This document shows positions 1 through 8,530 of a stretch of DNA of 23,440 nt, piece by piece. Position numbers and translations under genes: made by a program. The stretch spans positions 1-23,440 of the forward strand of contig CAZKHG010000051.1 of assembly GCA_964552655.1 (NCBI GenBank), in the 5' to 3' direction. The notes beneath the pieces are model-generated. The model was not told the DNA's origin and searched no databases. It saw only the letters and a program-made list of their open reading frames with translations. Origin of the DNA: CAZKHG01 sp964552655. Lineage in GTDB: Bacteria > Bacteroidota > Bacteroidia > Bacteroidales > Tenuifilaceae. Every line of letters begins with the position of its first letter. Position 1 is the stretch's first letter.

Positions 1-79
1 GCTGGAAATATAAAAAAAGCAGAGTGGAGTTAATGATAATATGATTTCCAAAGGTTTAAAGACATAAACAGAAATTATT

Positions 80-87
80 TACTTTTG
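80..87 (+). promoter_or_regulatory. Predicted -7 box upstream of the ketopantoate reductase gene
   Basis: TACTTTTG matches the Bacteroidota -7 consensus TAnnTTTG. A degenerate -33 element (TTTA, 55-58) lies 21 nt upstream. Transcription would start near 94, giving a 5' leader of about 70 nt before the ATG at 162. This rests on consensus matching only. Confidence 0.45.
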
Positions 88-161
88 AGAAAAAGTTAAC
101 ATCCGGTTTGGAAAAGTTGTTAAGATACCAGCTGAAAATTAATTGAGTAAATAATTGAGAT

Positions 162-1085
162 ATGAGAATAGCAGTTATAGGTACGGGTGGCGTTGGAGGA
201 TATTTTGGGGCAAAACTTGCCAAAGCAGGCTACGATGTAACCTTCCTTGCCCGCGGGGAGCATCTGAAGGCAATGCAGCAAAACGGGTTGACAGTAAAAA
301 GCATTGAGGGTGATTTTAAGGTAGATGCAGTTAATGCTACCGACATAATTAATTCAATCGGGTTAGTGGACCTGGTGATTCTGGGCGTAAAAGCCTGGCA
401 GGTTAAGGATATCTCAAAAAGCCTGCAAAGAATAGTAAAAAGCGATTCAGTGGTTTTACCCCTGCAAAATGGTGTAATGGCAGCAGAAGAGCTGAAGGAA
501 AACCTGAACCCGGTCAATATAATTGCCGGACTTTGCCGGATAATCAGCAAGATTGAATCCCCCGGGGTGATCAACCATTTCGGGGTTAAGCCAACCATTG
601 TGTTTGGGGAGCCGGATAATTCAATTACAGAAAGGGTAAATAAGCTAAAAATCATTTTCGATAAAGCCGGGATAAACTCAAAGATTTCTGATGATATTAC
701 CTCGGATTTATGGAAAAAGTTCATCGGAATATGTGTTAGCGGGTTGCTTGCTGTAACCAGAACAAGCTACGGGGAACTCAGGGAGCTGAAGGAAACTAGG
801 CGGCTGATGGTTGAGCTACTGACTGAGGTTTACCTCCTGTCGCAAAAAATGGGGATCGGGATAGAAGAAGATTTCCTGGCTAAATCTGTTTCATTTATTG
901 ATTCTTTCCCCTATGATTCGACCTCATCCCTTGCCCGGGATGTTTGGGCAGGGAAGCCATCGGAAATTGAATACCAGAACGGAACTGTAGTTCGGCTTGC
1001 AGAAAAGTACGGGGTTGAAGTCCCTATTAACAGGTTTGTGTACAGCTGTATTCTGCCTATGGAGATCAAAGCAAGGATAAAGTAA
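162..1085 (+). CDS. panE: 2-dehydropantoate 2-reductase (ketopantoate reductase, PanE/ApbA family)
   Basis: The product should reduce 2-dehydropantoate to pantoate with NADPH, a step of pantothenate and coenzyme A synthesis in the cytoplasm. The 307-residue length is normal for the family. The N-terminal Rossmann fold has a glycine-rich dinucleotide loop (GTGGVGGYFG, residues 7-16). The LWKK segment (183-186) holds the probable catalytic lysine, and the C-terminal helical domain carries the substrate-binding signature SSLARDVWAGKPSEIEYQNG (255-274) with its conserved acidic and Asn residues. The gene stands alone and converges on a lipoprotein gene at 1162. No other pantothenate gene is nearby. 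Some members of this family act on other 2-oxo acids, so the substrate is inferred; the family assignment is firm. Confidence 0.88.
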   Translation: MRIAVIGTGGVGGYFGAKLAKAGYDVTFLARGEHLKAMQQNGLTVKSIEGDFKVDAVNATDIINSIGLVDLVILGVKAWQVKDISKSLQRIVKSDSVVLPLQNGVMAAEELKENLNPVNIIAGLCRIISKIESPGVINHFGVKPTIVFGEPDNSITERVNKLKIIFDKAGINSKISDDITSDLWKKFIGICVSGLLAVTRTSYGELRELKETRRLMVELLTEVYLLSQKMGIGIEEDFLAKSVSFIDSFPYDSTSSLARDVWAGKPSEIEYQNGTVVRLAEKYGVEVPINRFVYSCILPMEIKARIK

Positions 1086-1161
1086 GCGGTAAGGTTTAAC
1101 ACATCAAAGCTCTGTATCAAACTATCATCTGATTTACTTAGTTATTTTGATTAGCTGATTA

Positions 1162-1920
1162 TTACTGAGGAATAGGCTGATCCGGTTCTTTTCTGTTCTC
1201 CCCAAAAAAATAGGCTATCCCAAAAACGTAAATCTGCTTGCTGTTCCAGTAAATCATTGTTGATTCAAGCATAACTCTTTTAATTTTTACCCCCAACGAA
1301 ATGGCCGGGAATTTAAGGGTCTTCTTCTTATAGCTATCGGAGCCATACTCCTTCCGAAATGCAAATGAGTTGAAAGAGTAACGGGGTGTAACAATAATCC
1401 TATAACCTTCACCAAGTCTAAGGCTTAATGGTAACCCAAAATCAGCATTGATGGCATGTTTCGTCTTTACGTCCAAATCGCCAAGTATCCTGATGCTATC
1501 TGTTGATCCAACAATGCCGAGGTTGGTGTTAATCGCCATATTGAACAACGATTGCTTTCGAAAGAAGCTGAATTGCGGTTGAATATTACAACCAATCCCT
1601 CCAACTATTTGAGGGAAGTGAATGCTCCCGGCGAGGTTAAACCTATCGCTAAATCCGTATTTCCCTCCTAAACAAAGGTTAAAGGTTCGGTCAAAATTGC
1701 TGCTAAAAACCTCGCCGTTTTCGGCCACCGATTCAATACGCGGGGTTAACCCCATTCCCAAACCACCATAATAGCTATAGCTGTTTTTACTAACTGGTAC
1801 CGGATCGTTTATATATAAATTATTGGTTACAGTGCAGGAAGAAATCAGTATAGTGATTGTTATAAGGTAAATCTCTTTTCGAAAAAAACCGTTAAAGTGC
1901 CGTGATCTGATTATCTTCAT
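1162..1920 (-). CDS. Putative outer-membrane beta-barrel-like lipoprotein
   Basis: I chose the ATG at 1920 (252 residues); the reading frame stays open to a TTG at 1953, but ATG is likelier. The N-terminus has a basic stretch, a hydrophobic run and a lipobox-like ISSC, placing the acylated Cys near residue 29. The rest is rich in alternating hydrophobic and polar stretches with many Gly and aromatic residues (for example YYGGLGMGLTPR, FNLCLGGKYGFSDRFNLAGS), typical of short antiparallel beta-barrels or beta-sandwiches at the outer membrane. I do not recognise a named family. It is monocistronic and converges on panE. A function cannot be assigned from sequence; it may be a surface or periplasmic structural lipoprotein. 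Confidence 0.65.
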   Translation of the reverse strand: MKIIRSRHFNGFFRKEIYLITITILISSCTVTNNLYINDPVPVSKNSYSYYGGLGMGLTPRIESVAENGEVFSSNFDRTFNLCLGGKYGFSDRFNLAGSIHFPQIVGGIGCNIQPQFSFFRKQSLFNMAINTNLGIVGSTDSIRILGDLDVKTKHAINADFGLPLSLRLGEGYRIIVTPRYSFNSFAFRKEYGSDSYKKKTLKFPAISLGVKIKRVMLESTMIYWNSKQIYVFGIAYFFGENRKEPDQPIPQ

Positions 1921-1956
1921 GTTTTCTGAGCATAAGTTGTTTAACAATTGCAATCG

Positions 1957-2106
1957 TTAAAGCAAAACAATAAAAAAACCAAACAGAAAACCAAATAAGG
2001 CAATGTAGGAATAGTAAATTTCACCAGGGTGCCATTCGCCTTGATGTTTATATCCAAGTAAAATTATGAATTTATATCCAATTATCAACACGAATTTGAC
2101 GAGCAA
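1957..2106 (-). CDS. Possible small two-helix membrane protein without an ATG start
   Basis: The 275-nt stretch between the lipoprotein gene and the OsmC gene holds a 49-codon frame on the minus strand starting at TTG (2106; GTG and TTG alternatives lie a few codons in). The peptide has two hydrophobic segments (about residues 2-19 and 33-49) joined by a polar linker, KHQGEWHPGEIYY. That looks like a membrane hairpin rather than random translation. There is no ATG, no recognisable family and no clear promoter. It could also be a decayed gene end. Two 11-bp direct repeats (TTTATATCCAA) fall inside it, which slightly weakens the coding case. Confidence 0.28.
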   Translation of the reverse strand: MLVKFVLIIGYKFIILLGYKHQGEWHPGEIYYSYIALFGFLFGFFIVLL

Positions 2107-2228
2107 TTATTTAATTCCTAATCAAATAAATCTTATGCAATGCTGTATTGAACAAATTTAATTGATGTAAGTTTAGTAGTATGTGATGTTGAATAAATCA
2201 ATATCTTTAAGCAAAAACATAAACAACA

Positions 2229-2639
2229 ATGGAAACATCGAGAATTGTATATATAGGAGAGCTCAGAACTGAAGCGGAACATGTTCGCTCCGGAAATAAG
2301 TTTCTTACCGATGCCCCTGTCGATAACCAGGGGAAAGGGGAGTACTTTTCACCAACCGACCTGCTTGCTACCTCGCTGGGCTGTTGCATGGTAACAATTA
2401 TGGGAATAGCTGCACGTACCCATGGTTTTAACATTGATGGAACTAAAATTGATATAACCAAAATCATGGGAACCAACCCCCGACGGGTTGTTGAGATCAT
2501 CGTAAACCTGCATTTCCCCCATAATAATTATACTTCAAAAGAACGAAAACTTATAGAGCTTTCGGCAAAAGAATGCCCTGTGGCCCAAAGCCTTCATCCG
2601 GATATCAAACAAAATGTGAGATTTTACTACGGCAATTAA
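2229..2639 (+). CDS. OsmC/Ohr family protein (peroxiredoxin-like)
   Basis: A 136-residue protein of the OsmC/Ohr superfamily, whose characterised members are thiol-dependent peroxidases acting on organic hydroperoxides in the cytoplasm. The helix with the first conserved Cys is seen as LATSLGCCMVTIMG (Cys52, Cys53), preceded by the family's SPTDLL motif. The second redox Cys is in ECPVAQSL (Cys116). Length is typical. It is of the YhfA/OsmC-like branch rather than strict Ohr, so the substrate is uncertain. It converges on uvrA, with only 9 nt between the two stop codons. A weak -7-like TATCTTTA lies at 2202-2209. There is no obvious terminator between it and uvrA. Confidence 0.85.
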   Translation: METSRIVYIGELRTEAEHVRSGNKFLTDAPVDNQGKGEYFSPTDLLATSLGCCMVTIMGIAARTHGFNIDGTKIDITKIMGTNPRRVVEIIVNLHFPHNNYTSKERKLIELSAKECPVAQSLHPDIKQNVRFYYGN

Positions 2640-2648
2640 TAGGAAATT

Positions 2649-5519
2649 TCAGCTTTTTTTGCCTTGATGTTTTAGCGCTTTTTCCCTATCCAAATGCCTT
2701 TTAAGGTATTGGGCGGTATAGCTGTTCTTAACTTTGATTATCTCCTCAGGGGTTCCTGAACAAACCAGTTTACCACCCTTTGCGCCACCCTCGGGGCCAA
2801 GGTCAATAACATGATCGGCAATTTTAATCACATCCATATTGTGCTCAATTACAATCACCGTGTTGCCCTTATCAACCAGCTTGTTTAGCACCTCAAGCAA
2901 AACCCTTACATCATCAAAATGCAGGCCGGTTGTTGGTTCATCCAGGATATATAAAGTCTTCCCGGTATCCTTGCGGGCCAGTTCGGCGGATAACTTCACC
3001 CGCTGCGACTCACCACCTGACAGAGTTGTTGATGGCTGACCAAGGGTTATGTAGCCCAACCCAACATCCTGAATGGTTTTTAGCTTATGGTGTATCGAAG
3101 GAATATTCTCAAAAAACTCAACACCCTGATTTATAGTCATCTCAAGCACCTGGCTGATATTCTTCCCCTTAAATTTAACCTCAAGGGTTTCCCTGTTGTA
3201 ACGTTGCCCATGACAATCGTTACACCTGACATATACATCCGGGAGAAAGTTCATTTCTAATACCTGAACCCCGGCACCCTTGCAGGTTTCACATCGGCCG
3301 CCCTTAACATTAAAAGAGAATCTTCCTGCTTTAAAACCTCTTATCTTTGCATCCGGAGTAAGCTCAAACAGCTTCCTGATATCGGTAAACACACCTGTGT
3401 AAGTTGCAGGGTTTGATCTTGGTGTTCGTCCGAGCGGAGTCTGATCCACCTCAATAACTTTATCCACATTTTCCAGCCCGTTTATTGCTTTATAGCCAAG
3501 TGGTTCCTGGTAGGAGTTATATAATATCCTGCTTATTGCCGGATGCAGCGTTTCGTTGATCAAACTGGATTTGCCGCTACCGGAAACGCCAGTAACACAA
3601 ATTAGTTTACCCAGCGGAAAATCCACATCAATATTTTTAAGATTATTCCCACTGGCACCAGTCAGCCTGATAATTTTCCCATTCCCTTCCCTGCGTTCAA
3701 AAGGCAATGGTATTTTTATCTGTCCGCTCAGGTATTTACCAGTTAAAGTTCCTGACCTTGAGATGGAAGCAGGTGTGCCTTCGGCAACAATTTTTCCACC
3801 GTGTCTTCCTGCCGAAGGTCCAATATCCACTACATGATCAGCTGAAAGAATCATCTCCTCGTCGTGTTCAACAACTATTACCGAATTACCGGAATCCCTG
3901 AGCTGACGCAACGACTCTATTAACCGGATGTTATCCCTTTGGTGCAGCCCGATACTTGGTTCATCGAGTATGTAAAGAACATTAACCAGCTTAGAGCCAA
4001 TTTGGGTGGCAAGGCGGATTCGCTGACTCTCCCCACCTGATAATGAACCGGCACTCCGGTTAATGGAAAGATACCCCAAACCTACATCCAGCAGGAAACT
4101 TACCCGCTCTCTAATCTCCTTAAGGATTTCTGTTGCGATTGCTTTCTGCCTGTTATTCAGGCGATTATCAATATCTTTAAGCCAGACAGCCAGATTCTCA
4201 ATATCCATTGCTGAAACCTCGGCAATATTCCTCTTATCCACCTTAAACCAAAGTGATTGCGCTTTAAGTCGGGTACCATGACAAACCGGACAAGTGATCT
4301 GGCGAATAAACTGCTCTGCCCATTTTGGACCTTTGCCCGTGAGCTCATCATTCTGGTGGTTACGGACAAAATTTACAACTCCCTCAAAACTCAAAAAATA
4401 TGATGACGATAAACCTAATGATGCATGTTTCAGCTTAAATGGTTCTTCTGAGCCATATAAAATAACATTTAGCGCCTCCTCGGGGATAGATTCAATAGGA
4501 TCAGAAAGAGTGAACTCGTACTTGGAGGCAATGGCCTCCAGCTGCCAGAAAATAAGGGAACTTTTATAAGGGCCTAACGGTTGTATTCCCCCTTTGTTAA
4601 TGCTGATTTTTGGGTTTGGTATTATTTTGGAAAGATCGGCTTCATTTATGGTGCCCAACCCGTTGCAATGCGGGCAAGCTCCATGTGGTGAGTTAAACGA
4701 GAAAGTATGCGGAGCAGGTTCATCGTAGGAAATGCCAGTGGTAGGGCACATCAAATGGCGGCTATAATACTTAGCTCCTTTGGTTTCATAATTAAGGACA
4801 ATGATGGTTCCCTTTCCATGCATCATAGCTGTCGAAACCGACTGGGTAAGCCTTTTACTATCTGCTTCATCTACCTTAAGTTTATCTATCAACAGCTCTA
4901 TATCGTGGTTTTTATAACGATCGAGTTTTAGGCCGATTCGCATTTCGGTGATCTCCCCATCGATACGACAATTAAGGTAGCCCTTTTTTCGCAACTGCTC
5001 AAAAAGTTCTTTGTAATGACCTTTCCTGCCCCTCACCAATGGAGCTAAAATTGCTATTTTCTCCCCATTAAAATTTGATAGAATTAATTTTATTATCTGG
5101 TCATCAGTGTAACGCACCATCTCCTCCCCGGTATTAAAGGAGTAGGCAATAGATGCCCGTGCATATAATAGGCGGAGAAAATCGTAAATTTCCGTAATTG
5201 TTCCAACGGTCGAGCGGGGATTCCTGCTTGTTGTCTTCTGTTCAATCGAGATAACCGGGCTAAGCCCGGAAATTTTGTCAACATCTGGCCTTTCCATCGT
5301 TCCGATGAATTGCCTTGCATAGGCAGACATCGTTTCAATATACCTTCGTTGCCCTTCTGCGTAAATGGTATCAAAGGCAAGTGAAGACTTGCCACTCCCG
5401 CTTAACCCGGTGATAACCGTGAACTTATTCCTTGGGATTGAAACGTCAACGTTTTTTAGGTTATTAACTCTGGCTCCCTGAACAACAATTTCCGAGGCTT
5501 CACCTTTATATATATCCAT
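2649..5519 (-). CDS. uvrA: Excinuclease ABC subunit A (UvrA)
   Basis: UvrA is the damage-recognition ATPase of nucleotide excision repair; it loads UvrB on DNA. The 956-residue product has two ABC ATPase halves. The first Walker A is GLSGSGKSS (38-46), signature LSGGESQR (493-500), Walker B LYILDEPS (515-522). The second has GVSGSGKSS (644-652), LSGGESQR (833-840) and LYILDEPT (856-863). The C-terminal zinc module is intact (CETC 743-746, CNDC 766-769). The N-terminal zinc module is altered: the first pair reads CPTT (258-261) and the second CPHC (282-285), so one of the four expected Cys is Thr. A further CPVC is at 410-413. The gene starts 20 nt after the lytic transglycosylase stop, so they are probably co-transcribed. 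Confidence 0.97.
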   Translation of the reverse strand: MDIYKGEASEIVVQGARVNNLKNVDVSIPRNKFTVITGLSGSGKSSLAFDTIYAEGQRRYIETMSAYARQFIGTMERPDVDKISGLSPVISIEQKTTSRNPRSTVGTITEIYDFLRLLYARASIAYSFNTGEEMVRYTDDQIIKLILSNFNGEKIAILAPLVRGRKGHYKELFEQLRKKGYLNCRIDGEITEMRIGLKLDRYKNHDIELLIDKLKVDEADSKRLTQSVSTAMMHGKGTIIVLNYETKGAKYYSRHLMCPTTGISYDEPAPHTFSFNSPHGACPHCNGLGTINEADLSKIIPNPKISINKGGIQPLGPYKSSLIFWQLEAIASKYEFTLSDPIESIPEEALNVILYGSEEPFKLKHASLGLSSSYFLSFEGVVNFVRNHQNDELTGKGPKWAEQFIRQITCPVCHGTRLKAQSLWFKVDKRNIAEVSAMDIENLAVWLKDIDNRLNNRQKAIATEILKEIRERVSFLLDVGLGYLSINRSAGSLSGGESQRIRLATQIGSKLVNVLYILDEPSIGLHQRDNIRLIESLRQLRDSGNSVIVVEHDEEMILSADHVVDIGPSAGRHGGKIVAEGTPASISRSGTLTGKYLSGQIKIPLPFERREGNGKIIRLTGASGNNLKNIDVDFPLGKLICVTGVSGSGKSSLINETLHPAISRILYNSYQEPLGYKAINGLENVDKVIEVDQTPLGRTPRSNPATYTGVFTDIRKLFELTPDAKIRGFKAGRFSFNVKGGRCETCKGAGVQVLEMNFLPDVYVRCNDCHGQRYNRETLEVKFKGKNISQVLEMTINQGVEFFENIPSIHHKLKTIQDVGLGYITLGQPSTTLSGGESQRVKLSAELARKDTGKTLYILDEPTTGLHFDDVRVLLEVLNKLVDKGNTVIVIEHNMDVIKIADHVIDLGPEGGAKGGKLVCSGTPEEIIKVKNSYTAQYLKRHLDREKALKHQGKKS

Positions 5520-5538
5520 TTTAAAAAGTAAGAGATAT

Positions 5539-6513
5539 CTAGTATTGCAAATAAGCGTTCACCCTGAAATCTTTTGCCGGCAGTTGCATGATATATTTTT
5601 TACCACCTTTATTGGGAAGGTAGCTTTCTCTTAACCATGGGTTAAAATATTTCAGCATTTTATAGTTGGTATTCATGTTCCTTGCAAAAGCCGCCATATT
5701 GGTAATAGGTGTATCAACCGCAACTTCTGTGTAGCTGAGTTCAGGGTATAAATCTTCCTTTTTTAGATCAAACCCGTATTTAAGCGGATTGTCAAATATC
5801 ACTTTAACAGCAAGAATCCGAAAAACATAGCGACTTGTTTCGTCCCCTAAAACAAGATCGTAATAGCTCTCATTCTCCTGCCGTTCCATCTGCTTGCTGA
5901 TGCCACTCCTGCCAAAATTATAACTTGCTGCGGCCATGGTCCAGCTGCCGTACTTCCTATAACTTTTTAACAGAAAATCGCAGGCTGCACGGGTCGATTT
6001 CTGAATATGGTAACGTTCATCAACCTCCTTGTTAATTTCAAGGCCTAACTCCTTCCCTGTATTCTCAAGGATCTGCCAGAAACCAACAGCTTGAGATGGG
6101 GATACTGCATTGGTTAGACTACTCTCAATTACCGCCATGTATTTAAAGTCATCGGGGATACCCTTTTCTTTAAGGATTGGTTCAATGATAGGGAAATACC
6201 TGTTAGCTCTCTTTAGCAGCAGGATTGTTTGGGAGTGAAAAAAGGTATTAACCTGCATTTCCCGGTCTAAACTTTCCCGTACATCGAAAAATTCAAGGGG
6301 AACAACCTCACCGGCAAATGTCAACTTTTCGGGTAAAGGAATTTGTGTAGCGGCGGCACCAGCAGTTTCTATTTTGGAAAGGGCTGCCTCAACGTGTTTT
6401 GCACACTTATCATCCTTATTGGTAAACGCATAAATTGCTGATAAAACAGATACCTTGACCAATACCAGAATTGTGATATAAAGTATTTTTCGATTTCTAA
6501 TTAAGTTCCTCAT
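5539..6513 (-). CDS. Membrane-anchored lytic murein transglycosylase (SLT domain, MltD-like)
   Basis: The 324-residue product should cleave the MurNAc-GlcNAc bond of peptidoglycan in the periplasm, forming 1,6-anhydro ends. Residues 9-30 form one hydrophobic segment (uncleaved anchor or signal peptide). The transglycosylase domain runs from about 105 to 240. It contains the catalytic-Glu motif YMAVIESSL (Glu130 the likely acid), the SPSQAVGFWQIL segment and AAASYNFGRSGI (195-206), all hallmarks of family 1 lytic transglycosylases. The last 60 residues (FARNMNTNYKMLKYFNPWL and onward) resemble a LysM-type domain fused to such enzymes in Bacteroidota. It is upstream of uvrA with a 19-nt gap and has its own predicted promoter near 6570. 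Confidence 0.85.
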   Translation of the reverse strand: MRNLIRNRKILYITILVLVKVSVLSAIYAFTNKDDKCAKHVEAALSKIETAGAAATQIPLPEKLTFAGEVVPLEFFDVRESLDREMQVNTFFHSQTILLLKRANRYFPIIEPILKEKGIPDDFKYMAVIESSLTNAVSPSQAVGFWQILENTGKELGLEINKEVDERYHIQKSTRAACDFLLKSYRKYGSWTMAAASYNFGRSGISKQMERQENESYYDLVLGDETSRYVFRILAVKVIFDNPLKYGFDLKKEDLYPELSYTEVAVDTPITNMAAFARNMNTNYKMLKYFNPWLRESYLPNKGGKKYIMQLPAKDFRVNAYLQY

Positions 6514-6567
6514 AAATAATCATTATTGTACTCAACAAACAAACACCATTCCAAAAAGTTGAGCATG

Positions 6568-6575
6568 CAAAGGTA
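6568..6575 (-). promoter_or_regulatory. Predicted -7 box of the transglycosylase-uvrA operon
   Basis: On the minus strand TACCTTTG matches TAnnTTTG exactly. A start near 6561 would give a leader of about 48 nt before the ATG at 6513. No clear -33 TTTG is seen. Confidence 0.45.
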
Positions 6576-6603
6576 CTAATTATTAAGGATGATAATTACT
6601 GAA

Positions 6604-7884
6604 TCAATTCTTAAAAAGTGGTAATTCGATACCAAATCGCAGATATGAGGAATATGGCTTATATCCTATGGATGATGCAGATAGCGATCCAAAACAATAA
6701 TTGAAACCGGGTTCAAGCAAGAGGTTTGCCCTGTTAGAAATAGGAATTACAAATCCCGCCGAAACTAACCCGGTTAGGATTACCGGTTTAGTGCCGATGG
6801 TCTTCCCCCTGACGTTTACTCCTTCTCCTTTCATTATGAGGTTATTTCCCACCAGAAAGCCAGTTCTTATGCCGGCATTTAACCTGATAGTAAACTTTTT
6901 CAGGTTAATATTGCCTGAAAAGATAATCGGTATTTCCAGATATCTTAAAACCTGACGGGTGCTAACTTTTACAAATTCTCCCCCAGAACCTCCCCCTTCG
7001 TCGTATCTTAATAAATGGAATGGAGTGGTGGTAACATTGAAACTTAACGGGACTTTTATTTCACCCATGCTAGTAGCGATACCTGGTTGGTACATTTCAC
7101 CTGACATCCCGTTCCCGTTATCCTGAACAAACAGGTCGTTCACTTTCTGTCCAAAAGGGTTGATGGACAATCCAGATTCAAGGCTTAGCCATCTGTTCAA
7201 AGTTCGGCGAATTGTAATTGCCCCACCCCAGGAGATTATGCCACTTTCATTTAACATCGTCTCCCCGCCTGCTGAGCTGATTGTGTGATATGAATATACC
7301 GGGGAACCGGAAATGGCAATAAACCAGCTGGGTTTTGCCTTTTCTTTGAAGCTTAACGGTGGATAAGATTTCGCCAGATAATTTTGTATAATATCATATC
7401 TTAATAATCCTGAAATATTCCGATTGTTATAAATTTTACTTGTATGAATTGATTCAATTTCCTCAATTATAAAGGTGTCAATGGTTCTAATATCATAAGC
7501 TGTGATGTTTTGAAGGGTATCACCGCCTATACTATTTTTATTACCTGAAGGGATCGTTTCAGCAAGCTTAACAAAACCCTTTTGTGAATTACTTTTAAAA
7601 GATAAGTTTCGTGTCAAATCAATATCACCTGATGAAATACTGTCAGCTGTAACAGCTGATTTCGATCGGTCCGAATTTATTAGGAAAAAAATACTCCCTA
7701 TTGCAATAAGCAAAGAAATAGCAGCAGCAAAGGCATAAAAGGTTATTATAAGGTCGCTCTTCTTCTTTTTGCCCTTTAGGGTATTCTGAATATCCAACCA
7801 TAGATCATCAGGAGGTGAAACCTCCAACGACCCGAGTTTTTCTAAAAACTCAGCTTCCCGCTGTTCATCTGATTGCTTTTTCAT
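6604..7884 (-). CDS. Putative anti-sigma factor fused to an outer-membrane beta-barrel-like domain (copy 1)
   Basis: I start it at the ATG at 7884 (426 residues); the frame opens 12 nt earlier at a TTG. The N-terminal 40 residues contain FLEKLGSLEVSPPDDLWLDI, a motif shared with the paralogue at 8531-9808 and common in Bacteroidota anti-sigma factors. A single transmembrane helix follows (about 45-69), then a low-complexity stretch of about 120 residues. The C-terminal 230 residues are barrel-like, with alternating strands and a terminal GIELPLF strand of the outer-membrane type. It overlaps the upstream sigma gene by 20 nt, implying translational coupling and a partner role: holding the sigma factor at the inner membrane while sensing the envelope. 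The barrel on an inner-membrane-anchored protein is odd. Anti-sigma activity is inferred from context and motif. Confidence 0.6.
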   Translation of the reverse strand: MKKQSDEQREAEFLEKLGSLEVSPPDDLWLDIQNTLKGKKKKSDLIITFYAFAAAISLLIAIGSIFFLINSDRSKSAVTADSISSGDIDLTRNLSFKSNSQKGFVKLAETIPSGNKNSIGGDTLQNITAYDIRTIDTFIIEEIESIHTSKIYNNRNISGLLRYDIIQNYLAKSYPPLSFKEKAKPSWFIAISGSPVYSYHTISSAGGETMLNESGIISWGGAITIRRTLNRWLSLESGLSINPFGQKVNDLFVQDNGNGMSGEMYQPGIATSMGEIKVPLSFNVTTTPFHLLRYDEGGGSGGEFVKVSTRQVLRYLEIPIIFSGNINLKKFTIRLNAGIRTGFLVGNNLIMKGEGVNVRGKTIGTKPVILTGLVSAGFVIPISNRANLLLEPGFNYCFGSLSASSIGYKPYSSYLRFGIELPLFKN

Positions 7885-8413
7885 AGCTATAATCAACTAA
7901 TTTTGATAACCTGGCCCTAAGTATTGCCCTGGCTCTAAAATAATTCGATTTACTTGTTGATTCAGAAATATTTAGCAATTCCGCTATTTCCGCATGTGAG
8001 TACCCCTCAATGCTAAAAAGGTTAAAAACCATGCGATACTGGGGTGATAGCTCCGATACCACTTTAAGCAGGAATTGCGCATCGTATTCCGTGTTATCAT
8101 AGGTAAACTCCATTTCAGGTGCCTCAGCAAGATCAACATCCATGGAATTCCTTTTCTTGCGGTGATATTCCAGGCACTCATTAATCACTATCTTTTTGAC
8201 CCAGTTTTCCAGCTTTCCCTTACCCTTGAAATCTTTAACAGAGGTAAAAACCTTCACAAAGCTGTCATGAAGAACATCCCGAGCAACCTGATCATTGGAG
8301 AGAAACCTTAAACATAAACCATACATCTTTGCAGCATAAGCCTCGTAAAGGGTGCGCTGAGCATTTTTGTCCCCTTTTTTCAGATTCTCAATATCCTTAG
8401 CAGAGAGTTCCAA
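7865..8413 (-). CDS. ECF RNA polymerase sigma factor (copy 1), TTG start
   Basis: An extracytoplasmic-function sigma-70 of 182 residues. Region 2 (about 22-88) has LCLRFLSNDQVARDVLHDSF and ends in LENWVKKIVINECLEYHRKK. Region 4 (about 118-172) has the helix-turn-helix YSHAEIAELLNISESTSKSN. No in-frame ATG precedes region 2. The TTG at 8413 is preferred because it aligns with the GTG start of the paralogue at 10337 and gives exactly the same length. A -7-like TACCTTTC (minus strand, 8454-8447) lies just upstream. Its 3' end overlaps the putative anti-sigma gene by 20 nt. The regulon is unknown; the family usually responds to envelope or nutrient signals. Confidence 0.9.
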   Translation of the reverse strand: MELSAKDIENLKKGDKNAQRTLYEAYAAKMYGLCLRFLSNDQVARDVLHDSFVKVFTSVKDFKGKGKLENWVKKIVINECLEYHRKKRNSMDVDLAEAPEMEFTYDNTEYDAQFLLKVVSELSPQYRMVFNLFSIEGYSHAEIAELLNISESTSKSNYFRARAILRARLSKLVDYSYEKAIR

Positions 8414-8530
8414 AATAGCAATTATTTGTTCGTCCAGAATTTGGGTGAAAGGTAAAAATTTGTGTTGAAAGTGGAAATAAAAAAGGGTAATGGATTTAAC
8501 AATTAACGGGTATGTTGAAAGATACCGTCA

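Noticed and set aside
2044..2079. Paired TTTATATCCAA direct repeats as a mobile-element or CRISPR remnant
   Set aside because: Only two short copies with no spacer regularity, no cas genes and no transposase nearby.
2839..5395. Several 60-100 codon frames on both strands inside uvrA
   Set aside because: All are shadows of the uvrA frame with no family features and no independent start context.
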